64,000 nt of DNA. Source: Clostridiales bacterium Firm_07 (GTDB lineage Bacteria > Bacillota > Clostridia > Oscillospirales > CAG-272). How positions within the stretch are numbered: the first letter of the stretch is position 1; each line of letters begins with the position of its first letter. The notes under the pieces were generated by a model that did not search any database, had not been told where the DNA came from, and saw nothing but the letters and a program-made list of their open reading frames with translations. The stretch lies in contig LVAM01000019.1 of assembly GCA_001604005.1 (NCBI GenBank), positions 274,754 through 338,753 on the forward strand. Reading direction: 5' to 3'. A program made the position numbers and the translations under genes. Shown here one piece after another: positions 28,347 to 37,749 of this stretch.

Positions 28347-30741
28347 CTTCTTTTTTGGCGCGCAACCGCAAATACGAAACCAGCGCGTGCAGAACGCCCC
28401 ACGACAAAAGATAGAGCGTGACCGCGATGCCGTTGATCTTTCCGATCGCACCGCGGAACGCAAGCAGGGCGGAGAGTGCCATACCGAACGCAGTGGAGAT
28501 CATACCCAACCACTTGCCGAAATTGCCCACGCGCCGCACGCGCCGGCAAATCGTAAAGGCGCGCGCCGCTTCCTGCGGAGAATCAAGCGACACTACCGTA
28601 ACGTCGGCGCGCGCCGTGCTGATGTCGGTCTCTTTTGCGGAAGGCTTCATCACCCGCACAAATTCTTCGCGCTCCGGCAACATTTGTTTGAGCATTTCGT
28701 CGTACACGGCAGGATCTTTGGTGCGGATCACCGCGCGCACGTCGTCCGCTTCCAGTTCGTCAAGCAAACGGAGCATATCGTCGGTCATATGATAATTTGC
28801 GAGGGAGAGCGCCTGAACTCTGCCGTCGATCGCCACGCAAAGGAGACGACGGCGCATTTCCTCCAAATTCTCCCGACGGGATTGCACCTCAATGCCGTAA
28901 CGGTGCAGATAATCGACGTCGCCGAAAAGGATCGGCGTTTTCTCCGCACCCGCCAACGCGCTGACGCCGCGCTCGGCGATCTCGGTGAGCACGATTTCGA
29001 TCTCTTCTTCCCCGCCACGCACGGTTTCGGCAAGCGGACTGCCGATCTTTACGAGCAACGCGTGCAGTAGCCGCTCGGTATACTCCCTGTCGCCCCCTTT
29101 GACGAACTCAAAACAATCGTGGGGCATTTCGTTGAAGATCCCCTTGTCGGGCAATACCAGCGCCGTTTTTCCGCCGGATGCATAGACCGCTTCCTCTCCG
29201 ACGATGGCGCTTTTCTTTTTCAGCCGCATCACCGAGGCAAAATACATCGGCAACGAGGTGACAAGCAACGAGGTGAGCGGAATGGAAAGCAAAAATGTAA
29301 CGAACGCGGTCTGCACGCTTGCCGCAAGCCCCTTCCCCAAGGCAAACACGGCAAGTGCCAGCACGGCGCCGACGGCCGAGGTGAGAAACAGCAAAATGCC
29401 CATTGACGTCTGATGTTCGGCGCGCTTATCGGTGTTGGCAAAATAATGCCGCACGAAGTTTACCGGGCAAACGTAGAGTGTTTTCTCGCCGTCTTCAACC
29501 TCGTCAAGGCGCACACGGGCGTTGTTTTGCGGGCCACCCACCGACACGCGCGGGAGAAGCGCAAATTTTTCCTTGCGTGAGGAAACGACCTGAAATGCCG
29601 AAGACTCGCGCCGCCAATCGAGAAGATCGGCAAGTTTGAGGATCATCAAACTGCCCGCCACGGGTGAAAGAAACAACGTGGGATACCCTTCCTGCGGCAA
29701 AAAGAGCAAGAGGATATGATACAAGATCGTGCCCAGCATCATCACCGAGCAATACGAGGAATCGATCGGGGCAAAGCGCACCAACTGCACAAGGCCGTCG
29801 AAAAGACGCTTATAGGAGAAAATGCTTGCCAGAATCAGCACCTGCAAACCGATCAGGATATACGGCAGACGATAAACGGTGCCATCCGACAAAAAGCGAA
29901 AGATCTTTTGCAAGAGATGCGGGCGCTCATAAAATACGGTCAGCATCAAAATGAACGCGGAAAAAATGAACTGCCACAAAAAGCCCCGCTGTTGGGCGGC
30001 GTACTGTTTCCGCATACTGATATCCTGCCCCGCCGCTTCAAACTCGCGCTTTTCGCCTTTTTTGCGGCGTTTTAATTTTTGGTTCTCGCCGTTGATATCC
30101 AGTTCCCGATAGGCGCGGATCCGATCAAAACCGATCGCGTTTCCGAGTTCGTCCTCATAATCGAGCGCAAGCAAGAAACGAATATCGTCATCGCTTTGCT
30201 CTCTCCCGGCGTCGTCTTCTTCCGCGTCGACTCCCCGCAAAAACGAATCTGTGCGAAAAGCCCGGTGACGATGCGGCTTATTCACATCGAAAGAAGAAAA
30301 GAGGTTCAACTGCTCTTCGTCCTCGATCGAGTTCTCTTCTCCCCTGTCCTCTGCTTCTTCGACCTCGGGAGGCGCAAAACGATCGACTTCCGCGAAGGAA
30401 AACGCGCTCTGCCCGTCTTCGTTCGTCACGATCTCGGGGATCTCGCCGTCGCGTGCTTGCGCGGAAACGTGCGGCTTTTTCGGCACCGTTCCCTTTGCTT
30501 CGGGCAAAGTCTTACCGTTATTATCGGTATCGCCCATAATGTCGCGCAAAAGTCCTTCCACCGTCTTTGCCGCTTCGGCTTCCGCCGTTTTGCCCGCGGG
30601 CGGTTCCGCGCCCTCTTTTTTGCGATGCGGCGCGGGGCGTGATCTTTCCGCGTCGCTCCCGCTGTTTCGGATATGATCGTTCATCTCTTCGATCAAACGA
30701 TCGGTCTCATCCGGATCTCTTCTTCGACGCACGCCGCGCAC
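28342..30741 (-). CDS. Large membrane protein with P-type-ATPase-like architecture but degenerate catalytic motifs
   Basis: About 240 aa charged N-term, two TM hairpins, TM3-4 (SIPLTSLLVTSLPMYFASVMRLKKKSAIVGEEAVYASGGKTALVLPDKGIFNE at the DKTGT position), HAD-like segment, TM pair at the C-term. Confidence 0.65.
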   Translation of the reverse strand: MRGVRRRRDPDETDRLIEEMNDHIRNSGSDAERSRPAPHRKKEGAEPPAGKTAEAEAAKTVEGLLRDIMGDTDNNGKTLPEAKGTVPKKPHVSAQARDGEIPEIVTNEDGQSAFSFAEVDRFAPPEVEEAEDRGEENSIEDEEQLNLFSSFDVNKPHRHRAFRTDSFLRGVDAEEDDAGREQSDDDIRFLLALDYEDELGNAIGFDRIRAYRELDINGENQKLKRRKKGEKREFEAAGQDISMRKQYAAQQRGFLWQFIFSAFILMLTVFYERPHLLQKIFRFLSDGTVYRLPYILIGLQVLILASIFSYKRLFDGLVQLVRFAPIDSSYCSVMMLGTILYHILLLFLPQEGYPTLFLSPVAGSLMILKLADLLDWRRESSAFQVVSSRKEKFALLPRVSVGGPQNNARVRLDEVEDGEKTLYVCPVNFVRHYFANTDKRAEHQTSMGILLFLTSAVGAVLALAVFALGKGLAASVQTAFVTFLLSIPLTSLLVTSLPMYFASVMRLKKKSAIVGEEAVYASGGKTALVLPDKGIFNEMPHDCFEFVKGGDREYTERLLHALLVKIGSPLAETVRGGEEEIEIVLTEIAERGVSALAGAEKTPILFGDVDYLHRYGIEVQSRRENLEEMRRRLLCVAIDGRVQALSLANYHMTDDMLRLLDELEADDVRAVIRTKDPAVYDEMLKQMLPEREEFVRVMKPSAKETDISTARADVTVVSLDSPQEAARAFTICRRVRRVGNFGKWLGMISTAFGMALSALLAFRGAIGKINGIAVTLYLLSWGVLHALVSYLRLRAKKEV

Positions 30742-30771
30742 CCCCTTTTTTCAAAATTTCGATTTTACGGA

Positions 30772-31653
30772 TCATTTGTTTTTCTCGCGTTGCTGATAGG
30801 CCGCTTCCGACAGCAAAACGGCGGCGGCGGCGGAAACGTTGAAAGAATTGACTTTCCCGTACATCGGGATCGACACGATGAAATCGCTCTTTTTCTTCAC
30901 CAGTTCCGAAACGCCTTCTCCTTCGCTGCCGAGCACGATCACCGCGCCGACGTTCATATCCACGCGGCGGAAATCCTCTCCGCCCGCTTCGGCGGTAAAG
31001 ATCCACAGCCCCGCTTTTTTGAGCGTATCCAGCGTGGCGGCGACGTTGGCGACCTTCGCCACGGCAAGATGTTCGATCGCGCCGGCGGAGGCTTTGCCGA
31101 CCTGCGGCGTCAATCCCACCGCGTGCCTTTTCGGAATAATAAGCCCGTGCGCGCCGCACCCCTCGGCACAGCGTATAACGGCGCCGAGATTGTGCGGATC
31201 GGAAATGCCGTCCGCCACCACGATCAGCGGCTTTTCGCCCCGTGCCTCGGCAATGGCGAGAATCTCTTCCACCGTGACGTATTCTTTTTCCGCCGCCATA
31301 GCGATCACGCCCTGGTGCGGCGTTCCGCCGGCAAGCAAGTCAAGCTTCGCGCGGTTTGTTTCCACCACGGGTATCCCGCGCGCGATCGCCTCGCCGACAA
31401 GGGGAATAAGAGCCCCCTCGCGCTCTCCGCTTTGTACCAAAATTTTATCGACCGTGCGCCCGGAGCGGAGGAGTTCCCGCACGGCGTTGCGCCCCACCGA
31501 AAGCCCTTCCGGCACTGTGTCGACAGGCGTTTTTTTCTCTCTTTCCGCTCCTTTGCCGTGCGCATTCGGCGCGCGGTGGGCGAGGTGTCGTTCTTCCTCT
31601 TTCATTTTGCCTTGCCCTGTTTTGCCGCGGAAGTCGCGATCTTTCATTTTCAT
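30772..31653 (-). CDS. TrmH/SpoU-family 23S rRNA 2'-O-methyltransferase (RlmB-like)
   Basis: GRNAVRELLRSGRTVDKILVQ, VADGISDPHNLGAVIRCAEGCGAHGLIIPKRHAVGLT, VIVLGSEGEGVSELVKKKSDFIVSIPMYGKVNSFNVSAAAAVLL. Confidence 0.93.
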   Translation of the reverse strand: MKMKDRDFRGKTGQGKMKEEERHLAHRAPNAHGKGAEREKKTPVDTVPEGLSVGRNAVRELLRSGRTVDKILVQSGEREGALIPLVGEAIARGIPVVETNRAKLDLLAGGTPHQGVIAMAAEKEYVTVEEILAIAEARGEKPLIVVADGISDPHNLGAVIRCAEGCGAHGLIIPKRHAVGLTPQVGKASAGAIEHLAVAKVANVAATLDTLKKAGLWIFTAEAGGEDFRRVDMNVGAVIVLGSEGEGVSELVKKKSDFIVSIPMYGKVNSFNVSAAAAVLLSEAAYQQREKNK

Positions 31654-31847
31654 CACCCGAAGCCGAAAACGGTCCTTTCTCCCCGCATAGAATATGCAAG
31701 CAAATATTGAGATTATTATAACATAACATTCTTGATTTGTACACCCTTTTCGCGCCGTTTTTCCTCTTTTTTTGCTTTTTTCGGTTGCTTTTTTGCCGAC
31801 ACAATGGTATACTGATAAAAAGACATTGGAGAAAGGGGGAGAGCACG

Positions 31848-32573
31848 GTGCAAAAGCGTTCCGCATACCGCTTGATCGCGTTTGATCTGGACGGCACGCT
31901 GACGGCGAGCCACACGCCGATTGAAAACGATAATCTCCTCTTTTTGTATACGCTTTCGCAAAAATACGCGCTTCTCATTTTGAGCGCGGCTTCCTGTCAT
32001 CGCATTTTCCGACAAACGCGCCATTTTCCCGCGGCAGATCTGCTGGGAAATTACGGGTTGGAGAAAGGCAAGGTTGATCCTTACGGCGATCTTGTCTGCA
32101 CCGAACAATGCGCCGAAACTCGCGACGTCTCCGCCGTAAACGCTTTTTTTGACGCTTTGCGCCGAAAACACGGCTACACAAACTATCGCGGCGACAGCGT
32201 CCTCTTTACGAAAACGGGTCTGATCGGCTTCCCCCTGCTCGGCACCACCGCCGGTGTGGCGGACAAGCAGTCTTTTGACCGCGACGGCGCCAAGCGCGCT
32301 CTCCTTTTGCCGGAGATCCGCGCGCACTTTCCTTCCGATACGGTGCTCGTTTCCGGCACAAACTCGGTGGATATCATTCCGCATCCGCATTCAAAACTTT
32401 ATGCCCTGCGCGCGTTTTGCGCGGAGCACGGCTACAAAAGCGAAGAAGTCCTTTTTTGCGGAGACGAATACAAAGACGGCGGTAACGACGCCGGCGTCGC
32501 GCATTCGGAATTCGGCTTTGTGCCGGTGGACGATTATCGCCTTTTGCCTTCTCTGCTTGCTTTCCTGCTGTAA
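31848..32573 (+). CDS. HAD-superfamily hydrolase (phosphomannomutase-like HAD)
   Basis: GTG start; YRLIAFDLDGTLTAS (motif I), LFCGDEYKDGGNDAGVA (motif IV-like). Confidence 0.8.
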   Translation: MQKRSAYRLIAFDLDGTLTASHTPIENDNLLFLYTLSQKYALLILSAASCHRIFRQTRHFPAADLLGNYGLEKGKVDPYGDLVCTEQCAETRDVSAVNAFFDALRRKHGYTNYRGDSVLFTKTGLIGFPLLGTTAGVADKQSFDRDGAKRALLLPEIRAHFPSDTVLVSGTNSVDIIPHPHSKLYALRAFCAEHGYKSEEVLFCGDEYKDGGNDAGVAHSEFGFVPVDDYRLLPSLLAFLL

Positions 32574-32611
32574 AAAGCCGCCGCAAACGATTTGCGACGG
32601 CTTTTTTCATT
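32573..32611 (+). terminator. Terminator, bidirectional
   Basis: aaaaaGCCGCCGCAAAcgaTTTGCGACGGCtttttt. Confidence 0.75.
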
Positions 32612-33065
32612 TCTTTTTCTTTTTGTCTTTTTTCAGATCCCGCAGTTCGGCAAGAAACGTGTCGAGATCTTTGAACTCCCGGTAGACCGAAGCAAAGCGC
32701 ACGTACGCCACTTCGTCGCGCGCTTTGAGTTTTTCCATGATCATCTCCCCGATCTCGCGGGAAGTGATCTGCTGTACCAGGGAATTTTGCAATTCCTGCT
32801 CGATCTCCGCGGCGATCTCCTCTCCGTTTACGGGACGTTTTTGGCAGGCTTTCATAATACCGCCGAGCATTTTGGTGCGGTCGAAAAGTTCTTTGCTTCC
32901 GTTCTTTTTTACCACAAGGATCTGCATAGATTCCCAAGTTTCAAAAGTGGTGAAACGTTTCAGGCACGCGGGACACTCGCGCCGGCGACGAATGCTGGAA
33001 CCATCCTCAACGGGGCGGGAATCGACCACTTTGCTGTCGGGAAATCCGCAGTTCGGACATTTCAT
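32607..33065 (-). CDS. nrdR: Transcriptional repressor NrdR
   Basis: MKCPNCGFPDSKVVDSRPVEDGSSIRRRRECPACLKRFTTFE zinc ribbon + ATP-cone. Confidence 0.96.
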   Translation of the reverse strand: MKCPNCGFPDSKVVDSRPVEDGSSIRRRRECPACLKRFTTFETWESMQILVVKKNGSKELFDRTKMLGGIMKACQKRPVNGEEIAAEIEQELQNSLVQQITSREIGEMIMEKLKARDEVAYVRFASVYREFKDLDTFLAELRDLKKDKKKKK

Positions 33066-33113
33066 AAGGACCTTGACCATACCTTTCTTCAAAACGCCGG
33101 CGGGATCGCCGAA

Positions 33114-33129
33114 ATACTGTATACAGTAT
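33114..33129. promoter_or_regulatory. 16-bp perfect palindrome at the nrdR promoter (NrdR-box-like)
   Basis: ATACTGTATACAGTAT overlapping the -10 of TTTACA-N17-TATACT (reverse strand). Confidence 0.45.
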
Positions 33130-33167
33130 AACATATTTTTCGCCTTTTGTAAAGTGGTACGCGGCAT

Positions 33168-33473
33168 TCATTTGTCGAAAATCTCCGAAATCATAGCGTC
33201 CCGCACGATATCCCGCACCGAAAGCGGCGTCACCGCCCCGCGCACAAGCGCGAAAAAGACGCGGCGCGCAAAAGAGGCGCTCTCACCCAACGCAACGCGC
33301 ACGCCGACGCCGCGGAAAAGGACCGCGACAGCATATCGCTTTTCAAAAAAGAGAAGATAACGTATTCCGCCCTCGGATAGCGTCACGCGTCGCTCCGCGA
33401 TCTTTCCCGATTTTTTCCGCACGTGGGAAAGGGGGCGGTGTGTTTTGTCCGTGCTCTCAAATGTCTCCATCAT
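33168..33473 (-). CDS. Small conserved-type hypothetical protein (possibly DUF6514-like)
   Basis: 101 aa ORF; ...VFFALVRGAVTPLSVRDIVRDAMISE end pattern; family call uncertain. Confidence 0.5.
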   Translation of the reverse strand: MMETFESTDKTHRPLSHVRKKSGKIAERRVTLSEGGIRYLLFFEKRYAVAVLFRGVGVRVALGESASFARRVFFALVRGAVTPLSVRDIVRDAMISEIFDK

Positions 33474-33774
33474 ATTTCCTTTCGTGTCGCAAATGCGTTT
33501 TTGCGCGCCTTGTCGGCACTATCCATTGTACCACAAGCACTTTTCCACAGTTTTCTTGTGGATTTTGTCGCATTGTGCCGTTTTTGTGCGTTTTTTCGCT
33601 TTTTTCGCGCTATATGCGGGAAAGCCGAACAAAACGCAAAATTTATGCACTGTTCGACGTGTAATTATTCACAGTGTTTACATTTTGTTCCTATTTTGGA
33701 GCATTTCAGATGGTTTTAAGAGTGCTTTTCTCAAAAAATATGCAAAATTTTCCTATGCTTTTCAAATTTTCCAC

Positions 33775-33803
33775 TTGCCGAAACCTCCGCCTTTCGCTAT
33801 AAT
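33775..33803 (+). promoter_or_regulatory. Sigma-A-like promoter
   Basis: TTGCCG-N17-TATAAT upstream of the 33860 ORF. Confidence 0.5.
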
Positions 33804-33859
33804 AAAGGAGACATAGCACGTTTTTCCACACCCGCGATATTCATAAAAAGGATTTTTGA

Positions 33860-34129
33860 ATGATTATGAGAAAAAATGAAAGATTTTCCACCGCAAAAAC
33901 GCCGAAAGCACAACTTTTCGAACCGCTGACGCGCTTTTTGCTCGGCGGCGGAATGCTGCTGATTTTCGCCTCGCTTTTCGCCTTACTGCTCCATATCGAG
34001 CAAACGCCTACATATTCCCCCGCCACGGCGACGCGCTTCGGAAAAATGTTGGAGTATCCCGTCGCGGCGCTTGCCGCGCTGACGGCGCTCTCGTTTCTCT
34101 TTGACCGCGTGATGAAAGATCAAAAGTAA
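33860..34129 (+). CDS. Small two-TM membrane protein
   Basis: 89 aa: LTRFLLGGGMLLIFASLFALLLHI and YPVAALAALTALSFLF hydrophobic segments; has promoter and downstream terminator. Confidence 0.6.
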   Translation: MIMRKNERFSTAKTPKAQLFEPLTRFLLGGGMLLIFASLFALLLHIEQTPTYSPATATRFGKMLEYPVAALAALTALSFLFDRVMKDQK

Positions 34130-34161
34130 AGAAAAGGCGGCACCGCGCCGCCTTTTCTTTA
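34129..34161. terminator. Bidirectional terminator
   Basis: aaaGAAAAGGCGGCaccgcGCCGCCTTTTCttt. Confidence 0.8.
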
Positions 34162-36396
34162 TCCTTGCCGCAGCAATTCTTCGATACGCGCCATCGCCTC
34201 GCGCGGAGCAAGACGATCGACGGCGTAAGCACGCCGCAACAGTTCTCCGGGTATAAAGGGATCGTATTTATCGAAAATCGGCAACTCGGAAGGCGCCACA
34301 AGCCGTTCCGGTTCAATGCCGCCCGCGGCGATTTCCGCAAGCGCCGAAAGGAATACCTCTCTGCCCTTTTCCAAATGAAAAGTCATATAATCGCACCCTT
34401 CAAATTCCAAGCCCGAAACGCCGAGTTCCCTTGCGTGCGCCGTAAGGAATCGTCGCAAAGTGCGGAATCCGCGCGTTCCGAGAAACGGAAAGAGGGCGTA
34501 CGTGGTGCCGCCGAGCGAGATCAGCATTTTTTTGCCGACGCCGGTGTTGGCGGCAAGATGGCGGCAAAGAGAGAGGCGGCGCGCCGCGTTGGGTTTAAGA
34601 TAAGGGTATTCCGTATCGCTTATAAGAATCTCACGCATTTTTTCCAAAATGCGCGTATGGACCTCACCGTAATCCCCCGGCCAGGAAACTTCCATTTTCC
34701 CCTCGACGGCATGGGCATAAACCAGTTTTCGCCGCACGTCCAATTCTTCCACTTCCCACACCCGCCCCGCAAGCGCAAAGCGCTCGCCCACGGGCGGCGG
34801 TGTGGTGATGGTGCCGATCTCTTCGGCGCTTCCTTTGTCGCGCTCCCCCGCGCGCACGGTATAGTCCTCGCTGTCAGAGAACACGGCAAAAAAGCGAAAA
34901 CTGTCCAGCAGTTTCTCTCCCGCAAGCCCGACGAGAAGTTCTTTTTCCTCGGTCATTTGCAGGAAATCCGCTTGTAACATCGACAAAATCAACGTACGAT
35001 AGTCCTCTTTTGTCACCGCGAGAAACGGCGGCATCGACAACACGCGCGCGGCAAGATCCGCCGCGCTCATCGCGCCGGAGGAAGCAAGAATTGACAGCGT
35101 TTGGTGGAACAGCAAACTGAAAGGCAGCCTTTTTTGCCGCGGCGGCTCGATGAAGCGATCTTCAAGATACAGTTGCACGATCGCCACCGCACGCAGCAGT
35201 TCCCACGCGATCAGTTTCGGCAACGGTGTGTTGGGGAGCGCGTCTTCCTCGCGGAAAACCATCATCATCTCCGGCACCTGCCCGCGCCGGCCGGAACGAC
35301 CGAGCCTTTGCAGAAAAGAAGTGACGGCGTGCGGCGCTCCGTTTTGCACCACGCGATCCAGTCGCCCGATGTCCACGCCAAGTTCCATCGTCACGGTGGC
35401 ACAAGTGACGAAACGGTGTTCGTTTTGCCGCATTTTTTCCTCCGCGTCCTCGCGGAGCGCCGCCGAAAGGTTGCCGTGATGAATGAGGAATATATCCGGC
35501 TCTCCGCGCATTTTGGCGATCTGCCGCAGTGTCGCCGTGACGAACTCTGTCTCCTCGCGCGAGTTGGAAAACAGCAGTGCTTTTTTGTCCCGCACGCAGT
35601 CGTACATATAGGAATATCCCGCGTCAACGGGGCTTTTTTCGGGCGTCAGCACGCGATTGCCTTCGGATTGTTCCGCGTCGGCGTTGGCGATAAAAAAATG
35701 CTCAAGTCCCAGTCTCCAGTGGATTTTTTGTTCGTCAAAGCGCGGACAATCCACCGGCGTTTTGCTTTCCCCCGCCAACCACGCGGCGGCAAGCGCGCTG
35801 TCCCCCACCGTGGCGGAAAGCCCCACGCGGCGGGGCTCTTTGCCGATAAGGCGCGACAAGCGGGATATCTGACAGATGATCTGATTGCCGCGATCGCTGC
35901 CCGTCAGTGTGTGCACCTCGTCGATCACGATATAGCGCAAATGACAAAAAATACGCACGAGATCGTTCGGACGGCGAATGAGCATTGCTTCAAGCGACTC
36001 CGGCGTAATTTGCAAAATTCCCGCGGGATCGCGCAAAAAACGCTGTTTGTGCGACGCGCCGACGTCCCCGTGCCAGTGCGTCACGGGGACACCGCTCTCA
36101 CGCAGAACTTCTTCCAAGCGCGCGAATTGATCGTTGATCAGGCTTTTGAGGGGCGCGATATAGAGTGCGCCCACGCCCGGCATCGGATTTTCGACAAGGT
36201 CGGTAAGGATCGGAAAGAACGCCGCTTCGGTCTTGCCGCTCGCCGTGCCGGAAGTGAGGAGCAGGTGATGATCGGAAAAGAAAAGGGTTTTTGCCGCGGC
36301 GATCTGCACCGCGCGCAAACTCTCCCAGGAATGCGCGAAAATATATTCCCGTATAAACTCGGGAAAACGCCGGAAAACGGCATCCGCTTCGGTCAT
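34159..36396 (-). CDS. DEAD/DEAH SF2 helicase, Lhr/BrxH-like
   Basis: LLTSGTASGKTEAAFFPIL (I), DEVHTL (II), GLSATVGD (III), TMELGVDIGRLD, QRLGRSGRRGQ (VI), plus about 250 aa C-terminal extension. Confidence 0.9.
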   Translation of the reverse strand: MTEADAVFRRFPEFIREYIFAHSWESLRAVQIAAAKTLFFSDHHLLLTSGTASGKTEAAFFPILTDLVENPMPGVGALYIAPLKSLINDQFARLEEVLRESGVPVTHWHGDVGASHKQRFLRDPAGILQITPESLEAMLIRRPNDLVRIFCHLRYIVIDEVHTLTGSDRGNQIICQISRLSRLIGKEPRRVGLSATVGDSALAAAWLAGESKTPVDCPRFDEQKIHWRLGLEHFFIANADAEQSEGNRVLTPEKSPVDAGYSYMYDCVRDKKALLFSNSREETEFVTATLRQIAKMRGEPDIFLIHHGNLSAALREDAEEKMRQNEHRFVTCATVTMELGVDIGRLDRVVQNGAPHAVTSFLQRLGRSGRRGQVPEMMMVFREEDALPNTPLPKLIAWELLRAVAIVQLYLEDRFIEPPRQKRLPFSLLFHQTLSILASSGAMSAADLAARVLSMPPFLAVTKEDYRTLILSMLQADFLQMTEEKELLVGLAGEKLLDSFRFFAVFSDSEDYTVRAGERDKGSAEEIGTITTPPPVGERFALAGRVWEVEELDVRRKLVYAHAVEGKMEVSWPGDYGEVHTRILEKMREILISDTEYPYLKPNAARRLSLCRHLAANTGVGKKMLISLGGTTYALFPFLGTRGFRTLRRFLTAHARELGVSGLEFEGCDYMTFHLEKGREVFLSALAEIAAGGIEPERLVAPSELPIFDKYDPFIPGELLRRAYAVDRLAPREAMARIEELLRQG

Positions 36397-36405
36397 AGCG
36401 CCTCC

Positions 36406-37749
36406 TTAAAAAACAATGTCTTCGGGCGAAAAGCTCTGCTTTTTCGCTACCGTTTCAGGGGTTTCTTCGTATTCGGCGGAAGGGATCGCGCGGCTCTCTC
36501 CCCCGACGCGCGCGGCAATATCGGCAAACGAAGCTTCCGGATTTTGCAAAAGAATGCCAAGCACCGTGAGATAATCCCGCAAAAGCTCTCGCGGCGTCAT
36601 CATTTCCGCGCTCCCCGCGCGGGAGAGCGACAATTCGAGAAAGCGCACCTGCTCTTCTTTCGTGATGCGGGGCGTCGTATGATAATATTCTCCGAAAAGT
36701 GCCGTAACGCGCACCACAAGCGCCAGCATTTCATCTTCCGAAAGGCGGCGCAAGCGGATGACGGGGCCGATCAGATTGCAAAACTCCTCCGAGGCGAAAC
36801 GGCTGTCGGCAAGCCTGCTGCGGAGCGCTTCATAACCGAAAAGCCCACGACGGGGATCTTCCAAAAACTGCGGCGTTCCCGCCAAAAGAAGCATCAATCC
36901 CTCGGCTTTGCCTTCCAGCGCGTCGTTGAACATCGAAAGGATCTTCTCGTAGTTGTTCTCGCGGCTCACGCGGTTGACGATCTTATAGAGGTTGACGCAT
37001 TCGTCGAGAAACACCACAAAACCGCGATAGCCGATCTTGCGCGCAAGCACGGCGAAAAGTTTGATAAAATCATACCAGTTGCCGTCGTCTATGATCTCAG
37101 AGACTGAAAAACCGAGCGCGCGCCGCGCTTCCGATTTGGAAGAAAATTCACCGCGCAAATAGCAAAGACAACTGCTCATCAGCGCGTCGTCATCGGAAAG
37201 GTACGCCTCGTAATACGCCGTGACGACGCGGGAAAAATCAAAACCGCCCACCAAAAACTCGACGCATTTCAGGTCTTCCGCCACCGCGCGCCGCAAAACT
37301 TCTCCCGTTGCCTCGCCGCCGAGACGCTCTCTGATCTCCCCGATCCAACGCGCGATCACACGCGGGAGCGCGCCGCCGTCGGGCGCGGATTTTGAGGCGA
37401 GGTTTTTCATCAGTTCGCGATACGTGGCAACGCCGCTTCCCGACGTGCCGTAAAGGCGGCGCTCCGGCGTCAGGTCAGCGTCGGCCGTGAGAAAATTGCG
37501 TTCCAGCGCGTACCCGCGCAACAGTTGAATGAGAAAACTCTTTCCGCTGCCGTATCTGCCGATAAGAAAACGCATAGAGGAGCCGCCCTCAGCGATGTTT
37601 TCAAGATCGGAGAGCAATGCGCCGATCTCCTCCCGACGGCCGATGGCGATATACGGCGCGCCGCTGCGCGGCACGACGCCCGCCGTAAGCGATGAAAGAA
37701 GCGACGTAAGAATGCGCCGCGGTATGGCGCGATTTTCCGTGTTTTCCAT
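36406..37749 (-). CDS. BrxD-like ATP-binding protein (DUF2791)
   Basis: GRREEIGALLSDLENIAEGGSSMRFLIGRYGSGKSFLIQLLRGYALE (Walker A), GFVVFLDECVNLYKI (Walker B), LLAGTPQFLEDPRRGLFGYEALRSRL. Confidence 0.85.
   Translation of the reverse strand: MENTENRAIPRRILTSLLSSLTAGVVPRSGAPYIAIGRREEIGALLSDLENIAEGGSSMRFLIGRYGSGKSFLIQLLRGYALERNFLTADADLTPERRLYGTSGSGVATYRELMKNLASKSAPDGGALPRVIARWIGEIRERLGGEATGEVLRRAVAEDLKCVEFLVGGFDFSRVVTAYYEAYLSDDDALMSSCLCYLRGEFSSKSEARRALGFSVSEIIDDGNWYDFIKLFAVLARKIGYRGFVVFLDECVNLYKIVNRVSRENNYEKILSMFNDALEGKAEGLMLLLAGTPQFLEDPRRGLFGYEALRSRLADSRFASEEFCNLIGPVIRLRRLSEDEMLALVVRVTALFGEYYHTTPRITKEEQVRFLELSLSRAGSAEMMTPRELLRDYLTVLGILLQNPEASFADIAARVGGESRAIPSAEYEETPETVAKKQSFSPEDIVF

Noticed and set aside
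26501-28414. 637-aa plus-strand ORF antisense to the TIGR03960 gene (and similar long antisense ORFs at 11318-12781, 35101-37107, 60005-61459, 8544-10685, 3872-5368)
   Set aside because: Shadow ORFs caused by codon bias on the opposite strand; products are His/Arg-rich, low-complexity, with no recognisable motifs, and the sense strand holds clear genes.
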